A DNA stretch of 64,000 bases from Pirellulales bacterium (GTDB lineage Bacteria > Planctomycetota > Planctomycetia > Pirellulales > UBA1268): assembly GCA_018401745.1 (NCBI GenBank), contig JAGYJY010000022.1:1-64000 (forward strand). Direction: 5' to 3'. The translations under genes were made by a program, and so were the position numbers. The notes under the pieces were generated by a model that was not told the DNA's origin, ran no database searches, and was given only the letters and a program-made list of their open reading frames with translations. Below, piece by piece: positions 22,801 to 31,326 of the stretch (within the stretch, counting starts at the first letter, position 1; each line of letters opens with the position of its first letter).

Positions 22801-24165
22801 GGTGCGATCCTGAAGGTCAAGGAAAACGACACGGTGGCGCAGGGCTCCGTGCTCGTCACCTGGGACCCCCACTCGATCCCGATTCTCTCCGAAGTTGCCG
22901 GCAAGGTTCGCTTCGAGGACGTGATCGAGGGCGAGACCCTCCGCGTGGAAAAAGACCCCAGCGGCCACTTGCGTCAGATGATCATGGAGCACAAGGGTGC
23001 CTACCACCCCCAGATTGTGCTCGAAGACGCCAACGGCCAGATCCTCGACTTCTACTACCTGCCCGAAAAGGCCTACATCGAGGTTGAGGCGGGTGAGCAG
23101 GTGGCGGCCGGGCACGTGCTCGCCAAGACGCCTCGTGAGGCGGGCGGCACGCAAGACATCACCGGCGGTCTGCCGCGAGTGACGGAGATCTTTGAGGCCC
23201 GCAAGCCGAAGGATCCCGCGATCATGGCTGAGATCGACGGCGTGGTCGAACTGCTCGGCGAGAAGCGCCGCGGCAAGCGGACGATCCGTATTAAGAACGA
23301 GGCGGGCATCGAGCGCGAGCACCTCGTGACCCAGGGCAAGCACCTGCGGGTGCATGCCGGCGACATCGTGAAATCAGGCGAGGCCCTCGTTGACGGTCCG
23401 CTGGTGCCCCACGACATCCTGCGAATCTCCGGTGAGCAGGAGGTGCAGCGGTATCTCGTCCGTGAGATTCAAAACGTCTACCGCAGCCAGCGGGTGGAAA
23501 TCGACGACAAGCACATCGAGATCATCGTTTCGCAGATGCTGCGGAAGGTGAAGATCGAGACTGTCGGCGACACGACCCTGCTGCCTGGCAGCGTGATGGA
23601 CAAGTTTGAGTTCCGTCAGGCCAACGACCAGATCGCCAACGGCCTGAAGATCTCCGAGCAGGGCGACAGCGAGTTTTCCGAAGGCACCGTGGTGCCCAAG
23701 GATGTGCTCGAGCAGACCAACGCCCAGATCGAGGCTCTCGGCGGCACGCCTGCCAGGGGCACCAAGCCGAAGCCCGCCACGGCCAGCACCCAGCTGCTGG
23801 GCATCACCAAGGCGAGCGTGCAGAGTTCGAGCTTCATCTCGGCGGCGAGCTTCCAGGAGACAACGAAGGTGCTCACGGAGGCAGCGCTCGCCGGCAAGAT
23901 CGACAACCTCGTCGGCCTCAAGGAGAACGTGATCCTCGGCCACTTGATCCCTGCCGGAACAGGCTTCAACACGTTCCAGGGCAGCGAGGTGCGGGTGCGT
24001 CCTGAGGCCCTCGAAGCCCTGCGGATGGACAAGGACGACCTGCTCGCCCGCCAGTTCCCGCTGCTCGACGCGACCACTGAAGCGGGTGCGGCCGGCGGCC
24101 CCCAGGCCGAAGGCAGCAGCGACGTGGCCACACTCGAAGAAGGCTCCGCCGACAGCCAAGGCTGA
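19819..24165 (+). CDS. rpoC: DNA-directed RNA polymerase subunit beta-prime
   Basis: A 1448-residue subunit with a GTG start preceded by AGGAGAG. The N-terminal zinc site is CACG...CDRCG. The catalytic loop [12 protein letters not shown] lies near residue 455. The bridge helix/trigger-loop region includes [17 protein letters not shown], and the second zinc cluster is [13 protein letters not shown]. The C-terminus ends in a low-complexity Ala/Gly/Glu tail. The plus-strand operon ends here: the convergent caspase-like gene follows 13 bp on, and the usual str operon (rpsL, rpsG, fusA) is absent. Confidence 0.98.
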   Translation: MSIGEATYDRVNDYSAVKISLARPHDIRSWSFGEVKKPETINYRTYRPEKDGLMCERIFGPEKDWECACGKYRGMKYKGMICDRCGVKVTHSRVRRKRMGHIELAAPVVHIWFFKAMPSRLGALLDMKTSSLEKVIYFQDYVVLDAGDTPLKVQQLLTEEEYRQAKADYGEGGFEAAMGAEAVRKLLLSLDLVTLSKELREELVTTGSKQKKKDLVNRLKIVEAIRDSENKPEWMVLDVIPVIPPDLRPLVMLDSGNFATSDLNDLYRRIINRNNRLKKLVDLNAPEVIIRNEKRMLQQSVDALFDNNRCKRPVLASSNRPLKSLTDMIKGKQGRFRENLLGKRVDYSARSVIVVGPSLRLHQCGLPKKIALELYQPFIIRRLKELGHADTIKSAKKMLERKDAEVWDILEEVIRNHPVLLNRAPTLHRMGIQAFEPTLVEGNAIKLHPLVCKGFNADFDGDQMAVHLPLSIEAQVEAHTLMLSTNNIFSPANGAPIISPSQDVVMGCYYLTMSMAGRRGEGMVFHDFDEVELAHSMGKVDTHARIRVKLPPKQRLKTDVEADSHPGALIETTAGRVLFNSVLPEGMLFYNHPMKSGELAKVISDCYQTLNRRKTIDLLDDMNQVGFRWATKSGLSFATDDLITPDSKTKIIGDAEKSVLKIMKLYQRGVITDGERYNQVLDAWTHARELITVEMMAELEQDTDAKANRRSGYVNPIHLMANSGARGGVEQIRQLAGMRGLMAKPSGKIIETPIKANFREGLTVLEYFSSTHGARKGLADTALKTADSGYLTRKLADVAQNVVVTMHDCGTTQGITKGVIYRGEKVEVGLADSIRGRVSLVEIRNPKTDEVVVAENDMITPSMARQIEALGVEKIEVRSALTCEAPLGVCRLCYGMDLSTGSLVEEGMAVGIIAAQSIGEPGTQLTMRTFHIGGVGQRAIEENESRAKKAGIVRFTRLRTVTNELGEEVVLARNGEIAILEDSGRELEKFDVPAGAILKVKENDTVAQGSVLVTWDPHSIPILSEVAGKVRFEDVIEGETLRVEKDPSGHLRQMIMEHKGAYHPQIVLEDANGQILDFYYLPEKAYIEVEAGEQVAAGHVLAKTPREAGGTQDITGGLPRVTEIFEARKPKDPAIMAEIDGVVELLGEKRRGKRTIRIKNEAGIEREHLVTQGKHLRVHAGDIVKSGEALVDGPLVPHDILRISGEQEVQRYLVREIQNVYRSQRVEIDDKHIEIIVSQMLRKVKIETVGDTTLLPGSVMDKFEFRQANDQIANGLKISEQGDSEFSEGTVVPKDVLEQTNAQIEALGGTPARGTKPKPATASTQLLGITKASVQSSSFISAASFQETTKVLTEAALAGKIDNLVGLKENVILGHLIPAGTGFNTFQGSEVRVRPEALEALRMDKDDLLARQFPLLDATTEAGAAGGPQAEGSSDVATLEEGSADSQG

Positions 24166-24178
24166 GCGGGGCAACCGT

Positions 24179-25243
24179 CTACCCGATATCGAGCACCGCC
24201 CGCAGCTTGGCCGGATCCTCAATCCCGAGGATCTTGGCCAAGGCTTCGCGGTCTTCGGCCGTCAGCGGCACAAAGATCACCGGATCTTGCACCATCTCCG
24301 GGTCGATCAGCTGGTAGCCGCTGATCATGCCCGAACGGAAGACCGGGCGGCGACCGTAGCCATACATCGCGTTGTCGACCCGCCCGAGAAAATCGCCCAG
24401 CGTGATGACCTTCGGCCGCGGCGTGCGGATGTAGAGCAGCTCGATCACTTCAGCCCAGAAGTGCGGCACAAACTTCGCACCCACATTGGCGTGGCCAACC
24501 CGGCAGCGGCTGGTGCCGGCGATCATCGCCGGGGCCGAGACCAGCGGCTTGGCCGCGGTGGCCCGTTTCTCAAGTTCGCCCGTCAAGGCGAGGCAGAAGT
24601 CGGCGCTGTAGCAGTCGTCGAAGATCAGCGTCAGATGCGAGAGGTCGTGGCTTGCAGCGTCTGCTGGCATCAGGGCGTCTGCGAGCCGTGCGACCGGAAT
24701 GCCGTAGCTCTGGATCTCAAGCGGCAGGCCGTGGCCAAGGACGATCATCGTGGCAGGCGACTCCGCCAGCGCGCGCTGGCGCACCGCTGACAGAAAGTCG
24801 TCGCCCACGGCTTCGAGGGTCTGTGAGCCCTCCTGCTTGGCGACGGCGGCTACGGTTCCGTAGGCCTCGGCCAGTGTGGTGATCTGCTTTGGATCGAGGC
24901 CCCGGGCAGGGTCGAGGAGCGCCACCACGTCGACACCTGGCCCCAGCACAATCCTGCCCTTCGCGCGGTCGCGAAGGCCGACCACAAACTGGGCAAGATC
25001 TCCAACGGGGGCATCGGCTTGGTCGTGCAGCAGCCAGAAGACGCTCGGGGCGATCTGCCGCCAGAGTTTCTGATCCGACGAGAGCGGAGGCGGAAGCGCT
25101 GCACGGGCCTGCTCGGCAAACTGCTCGATCGTCTCCACGGGAACCGACTCAGCAGCGCCTGGCGGATCGGCAGCCTGCCCGTGCAGGCTCGACGCGAGCA
25201 GAAAGGCGACGAGCATTGGCCACACGTTTCGTCTCACAGGCAT
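24179..25243 (-). CDS. Secreted caspase-like (clan CD) protein, putative
   Basis: A 354-residue exported protein. The start at 25243 is preferred: AAAGGAGAG lies upstream and it yields a clean signal peptide (MPVRRNVWPMLVAFLLASSLHGQA). Two segments match the His-Cys dyad layout of caspase/gingipain-like peptidases: VLGHGLP (His about 171) and, after a strand, LIFDDCYSADF (Cys about 211). The rest, including the tail ending LRAVLDIG, is not recognised. Activity is inferred from motif spacing only. Its first 95 bp overlap the 3' end of polX on the same strand, and it converges on rpoC. Confidence 0.6.
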   Translation of the reverse strand: MPVRRNVWPMLVAFLLASSLHGQAADPPGAAESVPVETIEQFAEQARAALPPPLSSDQKLWRQIAPSVFWLLHDQADAPVGDLAQFVVGLRDRAKGRIVLGPGVDVVALLDPARGLDPKQITTLAEAYGTVAAVAKQEGSQTLEAVGDDFLSAVRQRALAESPATMIVLGHGLPLEIQSYGIPVARLADALMPADAASHDLSHLTLIFDDCYSADFCLALTGELEKRATAAKPLVSAPAMIAGTSRCRVGHANVGAKFVPHFWAEVIELLYIRTPRPKVITLGDFLGRVDNAMYGYGRRPVFRSGMISGYQLIDPEMVQDPVIFVPLTAEDREALAKILGIEDPAKLRAVLDIG

Positions 25244-27122
25244 CGGGATCGCTCTCCTTTGTGAAGGGCTGAAGGCTGAAGGACGTGTCACAAGACAGGG
25301 ATCCGGCAGGAGGCCTCAACGCCGCTGCAGCGTGCATGAGTTTCCGCAGACCTGCCAGGGTGTGGGTGTTGGCCACATCGGCAGCCTCGAGGCCTGCCCG
25401 GCGAGCCTGCATCACGCCGCACCGCATCAGGTCGAGGCCCCGCGTGGAGTGGGCGTCGGTGGAGATCACGATCTTCACCCCGGCCCTGCGGGCTGCCGCC
25501 GCGTGGACATCGTCGAGATCGAGCCGCATCGGGTTGGCGTTGATCTCGAGGAACGTGCCGGTGCGGGCCGCGGCCTCGATCACGGCCTCCATGTCGACGT
25601 CGTAGGGAGGCCGCCGATTGATCAGGCGACCGGTGGGATGGCCGATCACCTGCACGTGCGGGTTTTCAATCGCCTCGATGATCCTGGCGGTGATCTTCTC
25701 ACGCGGCTGGCTCTGGCCGTAGTGCAGGCTGGCCACCACCCAGTCGCCCTGTTCCAGCACCTCGTCTGGCAGGTCGAGGCCTCCCTTTTCCAGCATGTCG
25801 ACCTCGATGCCCTTGAGCACGGTGAGCCGAGGCGAGCGGCGGCCCTCGCTGCGAGCCTGCTCGCGGAGCGACTCGTTGAAGCGGTCGATCTCTTCCCACT
25901 GCTTGAGCAGGCGGGTGCGATTGAGGCCGTTGGCCATGCTGACTCGCTGGCCATGATCGGTGATCGCGATGTAGTCGAGCCCTCGGGCGATCGCCGCAGC
26001 CACCATGCCGGAGAGCGTGTCTTCGCCGTCAGTGGCATCGGTGTGCATGTGCAGATCGCCGCGGATGTCGTCGACCGTGATCAGCGTCGGCAGCCGGCCT
26101 TCCTCTGCCCAGGCGATCTCCTCGCGGCCCTCCCGCAGCTCCGGCGGAATCCAGGGCAGGCCTACGGCCGCGTAGACCTCCTCTTCAGTGCCACCGTGCT
26201 CAGGGGTTCGGTCGCGTGCTGCGGCTGCTTTCTCGCCTTCTGCGATCGGAAACACGCCGTATTCATTGACCGACAGGCCGCGGTCTCGCGCCCGCCCCCG
26301 GATCAGCACGTTGTGTTCTTTGGAGCCGGTGAAATACTGCAGCGCCGCCCCAAACGAGGCCGCTCGCACCACCCGCAGATCGACCTGCACATCACCGGTG
26401 ATCCGCACGCTCATCTTCGTGTCGCCACGCAGCATCACGCTCTGCACATCCGCAAACGAGGCGAAGTGGTCCATCACGGCGGCCACGTTGTCGCTGTCGA
26501 CCACGATGTCGAGGTCGCCGACGGTCTGCCTTCCCCGCCGCCAGCTGCCGGCACCCTCAACCCGCGTGACAGCCGAACAGCCGCGCAGATGGTCGAGCAG
26601 CCGCTGCACGAGCAGGTCGGCGTCGTACCAGAGGAGCCGCTGATTTTCCGGGTTTTTGGCGAAGCCAACGTTCTCCAGGATGGCAGCTTCCGTCTTGGCA
26701 CCGAAGCCCTTCAGCCCCCGCACCCGGCCCTCCTGGCAGGCGGCCTCCAACGCGTCGAGCGAATCGATGCCGAGCTGCTCCACCAGCATCCGAGCCTTCT
26801 TGGGCCCCAGCCCAGGAACCCGCATCACATCAAACGCTGAAGCCGGCACCGCCTTGCGAAGATCCTCGAGCATCTTCAGCGGCGCTCCGTCGAGCAGCGT
26901 CTCGATCTTGGTCGCCAGATCGCTGCCAATCCCATCAAAGTCGGTCAGCTTCCGCGCCGCATCCGCCCGCACCCCTGCCAGCGACTCCACCAGGCCCTCC
27001 ACCGTCCGGGCGGCATTGCGGTAGGCCCGAATACGAAAGGCATTTTCCCCTTTAAACTCGAGAAGATCCGCGATCTCCTCAAACACAGCAGCAATCTCAG
27101 CATTCGTCACAGGCGAACTCAC
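25149..27122 (-). CDS. polX: DNA polymerase/3'-5' exonuclease PolX
   Basis: A 657-residue family X polymerase with a PHP domain. Order: helix-hairpin-helix 8-kDa domain (NAFRIRAYRNAARTVE; VPGLGPKKA), palm with catalytic Asps (GDLDIVVDS, VQVDLRVV) to about residue 320, then the PHP phosphoesterase (DLHMHTDATDG, ITDHGQR, GIEVDML, ASLHYG, IGHPTGR, STDAHS). It functions in gap-filling repair. The last 50 or so residues after LRPPAG are atypical and lie where the gene overlaps the start of the caspase-like gene, so the true C-terminus may be shorter or altered by an indel. Confidence 0.95.
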   Translation of the reverse strand: MSSPVTNAEIAAVFEEIADLLEFKGENAFRIRAYRNAARTVEGLVESLAGVRADAARKLTDFDGIGSDLATKIETLLDGAPLKMLEDLRKAVPASAFDVMRVPGLGPKKARMLVEQLGIDSLDALEAACQEGRVRGLKGFGAKTEAAILENVGFAKNPENQRLLWYDADLLVQRLLDHLRGCSAVTRVEGAGSWRRGRQTVGDLDIVVDSDNVAAVMDHFASFADVQSVMLRGDTKMSVRITGDVQVDLRVVRAASFGAALQYFTGSKEHNVLIRGRARDRGLSVNEYGVFPIAEGEKAAAARDRTPEHGGTEEEVYAAVGLPWIPPELREGREEIAWAEEGRLPTLITVDDIRGDLHMHTDATDGEDTLSGMVAAAIARGLDYIAITDHGQRVSMANGLNRTRLLKQWEEIDRFNESLREQARSEGRRSPRLTVLKGIEVDMLEKGGLDLPDEVLEQGDWVVASLHYGQSQPREKITARIIEAIENPHVQVIGHPTGRLINRRPPYDVDMEAVIEAAARTGTFLEINANPMRLDLDDVHAAAARRAGVKIVISTDAHSTRGLDLMRCGVMQARRAGLEAADVANTHTLAGLRKLMHAAAALRPPAGSLSCDTSFSLQPFTKESDPDACETKRVANARRLSARVEPARAGCRSARRC

Positions 27123-27254
27123 AACCCAGGCAACACAAAAGCCCGCCCATCATATCAGTCAGCATCTCCCACCGAACGCCCGGCTGGAGAGGAGACCGCC
27201 CGCGGATGGTCCGGCTCGTCAGGCGGCCAAAGTCGCGTCGCTGGGCCAGGGAAC

Positions 27255-27702
27255 GGGACGGGTCCTCGGGCCGCAAAGCGGAAACGGCACAGCCGAGGTG
27301 CCTCCGGCACCCGAAGACCCGTCCCGCTTGCACGCCCGCACCGCACGCATCCCGGCCGCGAGCGGACCGGACGTCCCGCTGCACGCCCGCTTGCACGCCG
27401 CGCTTGCACGCCCGCTTGCACGCCCGCTTGCACGCCGCGCGCCCCACCGCACGCATCCCGCCCCTCCGCCGCCCCCCGGCCGCAGATCGCCGCAAAGCGG
27501 CGAACAGGCCGTCCCTAAAACCGCAAGCGAGGGGTGAGCCCGGGCCGAATGAGCCGGCCTTGCAGTCGAGCGCAGCCCGGAGGGCGAAAGCGAGAATGCA
27601 CGAGTGAGCGAAGCCAGGATGGCGAAGCGAACGCTCGGCGAATCGGCTTGGGCTCACCCCGAGCGACCCCGAACGCTCGGCGAATCGGCCCGGGCTCACC
27701 CC
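27255..27702. repeat. Mosaic intergenic repeat, copy R2 (C + tandem array + A + B2 + extra end)
   Basis: Module C (27255-27325) is an inverted repeat with perfect outer arms GGGACGGGTC/GACCCGTCCC. About 60 bp of 12-13 bp tandem units (core GCTTGCACGCCC) follows at 27375-27437, then module A (27478-27515). The B2 core follows (27531-27660, exactly 130 bp), then a 42-bp duplicate of its right end (to 27702). It fills almost the whole 589-bp gap between polX and the Pro-rich gene. The stop codon of the Pro-rich gene starts 9 bases from the end. Small frames across it (for example Ala-Cys-Lys-Arg repeats) are judged non-genic. Confidence 0.88.
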
Positions 27703-27711
27703 GAGCGACCC

Positions 27712-28866
27712 TCAATAAGGAGCCGGCGTCGGAATCAGCGCCGTGGGATACGTCCGGCTCACGGGAAACTGCGTCTGCTGCTGAACCGCGGGAGTCGACC
27801 ACCGCGAGGTGGTGTGCTGGCTCGGAGCGAGCAGCTTGGGGAAGGCTCCGGTGGACGAGCTGGGGCCACTGCCAGGGATCACTGGCATCCCGACGCCGTA
27901 GGAGGCACCGCTGGCTGGCTGGCTGCCCGAATCCGCGGCGGGCTCACGCTGAGCTGGGCTGCCCACTGAGCCCTGCCCTGCAGCAGGCGAGCCGTCAGCT
28001 GCCGGGGCAGCCGCGTCGGCCTGCGGTGGCTGAATCGGCGAGAGCGTTCGCGAGGTTTCGGGAATCGGCCGCAGCGAAGGGGCGGGCGTTTGTGAGAGGG
28101 GCGCGGCTGCCGGCTGTTCCGTGGGGGTTGGCGAGAGCGCGGGGGGAGCAGTTGCCTGCAGAGGCTGGCTGGGGACGAGGTAGGAGGTGCCGCTCTGGGG
28201 CACGATCTGCTGCTGGTAGCTCTGCTGCGGCGCGAGCTGCGGCTGAGGGGTGGCTTGAGGCACAAGGGTTGGGGGCACGTCGGCACCAGCGGCGCCCCAG
28301 GCCTGCGGTGTGGTGGGGGCGGCAAAAGGGCTTGCCGCGGCTCCAGCGGCAGCGGCCGGTGCCTGGGCAGGAGCTGCGGGATAGCCGGGGCTGCCGGGCT
28401 GCACGGTGACATACTTGGTTGTGTAGACCGCGCGATACTGCGTGTAGGGAACGTTGACCGCCCGCTGGGCGTAGGTCGTGATCGGCTGCACGACCTGTTC
28501 GGGGCATCCGGTGGCTGGATCGATGTCGCAGATCTGGCGGTAGCAGATCTGGGGGACGCACTGATACTCGGTGCGATAGCAGGTTTCGGGCACGTAGCTG
28601 ACCTGCTGGACGGGCACGGTCACCGGCTGAGGAGGAGGCGGCGGCGCGGCAGGCACCGGTGCCATCACCGGAGCTGCAAATGGCGCGACGATCGGAGCGG
28701 CCACGGGGGCCACTGCATACGCCGGGGCAGCGACAGGCGGCTTCACGCAGCAGCTTTTGAAACATCCAAAGAAACCATCGAGGCAACACTGAGCCCTGCT
28801 CTGCTGGGCCGCAAGAGCCAGCACTGCCGCCAAGCCACACACGAGTCGCACGCGTTGCGTCGTCAT
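27712..28866 (-). CDS. Secreted Pro/Ala/Gln-rich protein of unknown function
   Basis: A 384-residue exported protein. The start at 28866 is chosen because it gives the signal peptide TTQRVRLVCGLAAVLALAAQQSRAQ; a longer frame to 29007 lacks a signal. After a cysteine-rich patch (CCLDGFFGCFKSCC) comes a Pro/Ala low-complexity stretch. A conserved-looking block with repeated Cys-Tyr motifs follows (ETCYRTEYQC, QICYRQIC) and a YTQYRAVYTTKYV segment, then about 200 residues of disordered Pro/Gln/Ser/Ala. Similar layouts are known as planctomycete-specific envelope proteins. Function is unknown. Confidence 0.75.
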   Translation of the reverse strand: MTTQRVRLVCGLAAVLALAAQQSRAQCCLDGFFGCFKSCCVKPPVAAPAYAVAPVAAPIVAPFAAPVMAPVPAAPPPPPQPVTVPVQQVSYVPETCYRTEYQCVPQICYRQICDIDPATGCPEQVVQPITTYAQRAVNVPYTQYRAVYTTKYVTVQPGSPGYPAAPAQAPAAAAGAAASPFAAPTTPQAWGAAGADVPPTLVPQATPQPQLAPQQSYQQQIVPQSGTSYLVPSQPLQATAPPALSPTPTEQPAAAPLSQTPAPSLRPIPETSRTLSPIQPPQADAAAPAADGSPAAGQGSVGSPAQREPAADSGSQPASGASYGVGMPVIPGSGPSSSTGAFPKLLAPSQHTTSRWSTPAVQQQTQFPVSRTYPTALIPTPAPY

Positions 28867-29129
28867 CGTCGTTTGTCGGTGCCACCCGCAGGCGGCATCC
28901 GGTCCATGAGAAGAGGAGGTGCCTTGCCCTCCTGGCCGCTGCCGGCCCTGAGAAGCAAGTCGTGCGGGAGAAAGGCAGGTTTTCTGCCAGACGTCTCCCG
29001 CATGCACTCCAAAGGTAGGACAGCGGATGCGGAAAAACTCAGGAATAAAAAAGTTTCCGCCACCGTTCAGGCTTCGTCAGTCGGCATGACCGGCACAACC
29101 ATTGCCAGCGGTCAGCTCACCGGTGATCG

Positions 29130-29733
29130 CTACGACCGCCGACCGCTCCGCCGCGCTTCCGCCCGGTCGTAGAGGGCAAAAAGGGCCTCGCGGAGATTGC
29201 CGCCAGCAGCGGTGAAGGCCTCCTCGATCTCGCCCTGCGCGATGCTGCCGCCGCGGGCTGGCAGCTGCTCGACAATCCGCTCCAGCAAGGCGGGGGATGT
29301 GCGGCAGCAGACGAGCACCGGGAGGCCTGCCGGCACGTGGCTGGTGGCCAGCAGCTGCACCCGCCGCAGCCGAGCCAACCTCCGCAGGCATCCTGCACCG
29401 AAGCGGCCTGCGACCTCAAGGCTGTCGACACAGACGAGGCTGCCTGCGGGGAGCAGAGCGATCGCCCTGGCGACCCCCAGCGTCTCCCGCCAGCGACGCA
29501 GCCGGATCGTCTGCACCTGCCGGCCCTGATCCGCAGCGGCCTTCGCGCAGGCTGCCAGCCGTGTGCTCTTGCCACTGCCGTGCGGGCCGACGAAGGCTCC
29601 GCAGCCACCTGCTTCAGCGAGCTGGGCAAGCGTGGCCGACTGCGTCGAACGGGCGGCCCTCCTCGGTGAGTGGATCGATCGCCCCCAGCCGGGTGTAGCG
29701 AGTGGCGAAGGGATTCACGTCCGCGGCAGTCAT
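29130..29733 (-). CDS. P-loop ATPase of a planctomycete three-gene operon (frameshifted)
   Basis: Two frames together make one protein. The start at 29733 (MTAADVNPFATRYTRLGAID) overlaps the previous stop as ATGA. After about residue 25, one base must be skipped near 29665 to continue with RSTQSATLAQLAEAGG. Then come the Walker A motif GPHGSGKST, a Walker B-like SLVCVDSLE, and a C-terminal tail ending ALYDRAEARRSGRRS at 29130. In the single intact frame only the part from 29516 would start with Met and would lack Walker A. It is small (about 200 residues), with DnaA/ATPase-like topology, and the substrate is unknown. Confidence 0.65.
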
Positions 29734-30170
29734 CGCCCGACAGCGCGTGGCTGAAGGGGCAGCTGCACGGGGGGCAGCTCACCCACGTCAAACACATGCT
29801 CCGACACGAAGTCGCGGCGGCCGACAAAGAACAGCCGGATGCGGACACACCAGCGGATCTTCACGATCGTGCCTTCGTAGGTCATGGGGCTCGCCGGGAG
29901 CCGAAAGGCAAACTCGCCCCGACGCGTGTGCGGAGGCAGGCCTTGCGGGTCGGTGAGCCGCTCAAAGAAGCAGACACCAAGGTCTTCTTCACCTTTGCCC
30001 TCGCTATACCAGAGGGCAGACCGCTCGATCACCCGCACCACCGCGTCGCCGGTGCCCGTGACGTGATAGCGAAGCCGCACAGTCTCTTCGGGATCGTAGC
30101 GGCGGCTCGGCCGATCAAACTCGGTGATCACCCGCGGCTCCAGCCGCTCCTGCAGGCTGCCCGACATCAT
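29730..30170 (-). CDS. Conserved hypothetical protein, possible arrestin/Spo0M-like beta-sandwich
   Basis: A 146-residue soluble protein. The start at 30170 sits in ATGATG overlapping the TGA of the preceding gene, with GGGGAGCGGG upstream; a longer frame to 30278 is less likely. The sequence is rich in beta-prone stretches (ETVRLRYHVTG, AVVRVIERSALWY, IRWCVRIRLFFV) ending DVGELPPVQLPL. This resembles ligand-free beta-sandwich (arrestin-like) proteins, but the match is by eye. It is translationally coupled on both sides in a three-gene operon. Confidence 0.6.
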   Translation of the reverse strand: MMSGSLQERLEPRVITEFDRPSRRYDPEETVRLRYHVTGTGDAVVRVIERSALWYSEGKGEEDLGVCFFERLTDPQGLPPHTRRGEFAFRLPASPMTYEGTIVKIRWCVRIRLFFVGRRDFVSEHVFDVGELPPVQLPLQPRAVGR

Positions 30171-31252
30171 CGCCCGCTCCCCACAACCGCCAGCCTCGAC
30201 GGCGGCACATTGAGGAGGGCCGGGCCGGTCCGCTGCGGGAGCACAATGATGGGGAAGTGCCGCGTGAAGCGAGGCCACTTGGCTGGCTCGACGTGCACGG
30301 CGATCCGCCAGGTGACTGCGTTGTGCAGCGAGGCAAAGGAGTGCATCGCTTCGGCAGGCACCTCAAACGACGCCCGCTCTTCAAACCGCCGCCCCGGAGC
30401 AATGGAAATCGCCCGCCACTCCGCGAAGGGGATCTCATGAACCACCCGCCGCTCGGTGCGGGTGTCGGTGCCCTGGCGGAAGGTGGCCAGCTCCTCAAGC
30501 TCAAGCGAGAGGGCGATGCGGCGAAACATCCCACGCCCGCCCTGCCCGAGATACACGTCGCAGCGGTCGCCGGGCCGCAGCGGATGGTCCGCAATCTCGA
30601 TCTGCGTCGGCCCCACCGCTGTCTGCAGCACCAGGGCCCGCACAAAGATCACCACGCCCGCCACGCCGATGGCCACAAACGGCACCAGGATCGAGAGCAG
30701 CAGCCAGTCGGTCTGGCCACCAACAAAACCGACCCCTGCCGTGACCGCCAGCAGCACGACCACGGCATTCCAGAGCACGGCGAACAGGCCGAAGCCAAAC
30801 ACCGACCAGCTCTCCGGGCTCTCCAGCGGAAGTCGGTAGCGGAGGATCGTGCCGGGCGAGTTGTTGAGATTCTCCCACGGCGGCACCGAGGGAAATGGCT
30901 CCGCCTCGCTTGCCCTGCCCGACGGCTGAAACATCTCAGGGAACCGCCGCAGGGCAGCCATGCCTTCTTCGGAACGGCCCCAGCCATGAATCAGCCGGGC
31001 GAGGCCGCTGCCTCCGATCGAGAGCAGGGCGCCAGGCAGCAGGAGCGTGAGCAGCCACATCCAGAGGCCGATGCTCGCCAGCCCGCCGGGAGCCTCGACG
31101 ATACGGCGGCCAAGCATCGCCGTGAAAACCATCCCAGCGGCCAGCAACGCAGCATAGAAACAGGCCTCGCCAGCCCGCCCCCAGGCCTGCGAGCCCGTGC
31201 GACGACTGCCCCGTTTCTTCTCGAACAACCGTGGAAGTCGAATGCTGACCAT
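30167..31252 (-). CDS. Membrane protein of unknown function
   Basis: A 361-residue protein with four predicted membrane helices in two pairs: about residues 31-50 and 61-82 (FYAALLAAGMVFTAML, IGLWMWLLTLLLPGALLSIG), then 153-177 and 184-209 (SVFGFGLFAVLWNAVVVLLAV, WLLLSILVPFVAIGVAGVVIFV). The roughly 150-residue C-terminal part looks like a beta-rich soluble domain, similar in style to the next gene product. It is the first gene of an operon whose next two starts overlap the preceding stops by ATGA, implying a complex. No enzymatic motif was found. Confidence 0.65.
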   Translation of the reverse strand: MVSIRLPRLFEKKRGSRRTGSQAWGRAGEACFYAALLAAGMVFTAMLGRRIVEAPGGLASIGLWMWLLTLLLPGALLSIGGSGLARLIHGWGRSEEGMAALRRFPEMFQPSGRASEAEPFPSVPPWENLNNSPGTILRYRLPLESPESWSVFGFGLFAVLWNAVVVLLAVTAGVGFVGGQTDWLLLSILVPFVAIGVAGVVIFVRALVLQTAVGPTQIEIADHPLRPGDRCDVYLGQGGRGMFRRIALSLELEELATFRQGTDTRTERRVVHEIPFAEWRAISIAPGRRFEERASFEVPAEAMHSFASLHNAVTWRIAVHVEPAKWPRFTRHFPIIVLPQRTGPALLNVPPSRLAVVGSGR

Positions 31253-31326
31253 GCCGTGCTCTCATGCGGGAGGCACTATCCTCGCATTCCACGCCGCGAA
31301 CGCCAAGTGCCCGACGGGCGGCCTCG

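Noticed and set aside
21424-23355. 643-codon open frame antisense to rpoC
   Set aside because: High-GC antisense shadow of a clearly coding rpoC; similar long antisense frames occur over rpoB.
27375-27437. Possible CRISPR array
   Set aside because: Units are 12-13 bp with no spacers and no cas genes; it is a simple tandem repeat inside a larger element.
27534-28409. Open frame beginning MSPGRMSRPCSRAQPGG in repeat copies (also near 34290 and 45988)
   Set aside because: It begins inside the B2 core and continues into antisense of unrelated genes; the shared start reflects the repeat, not a protein family.
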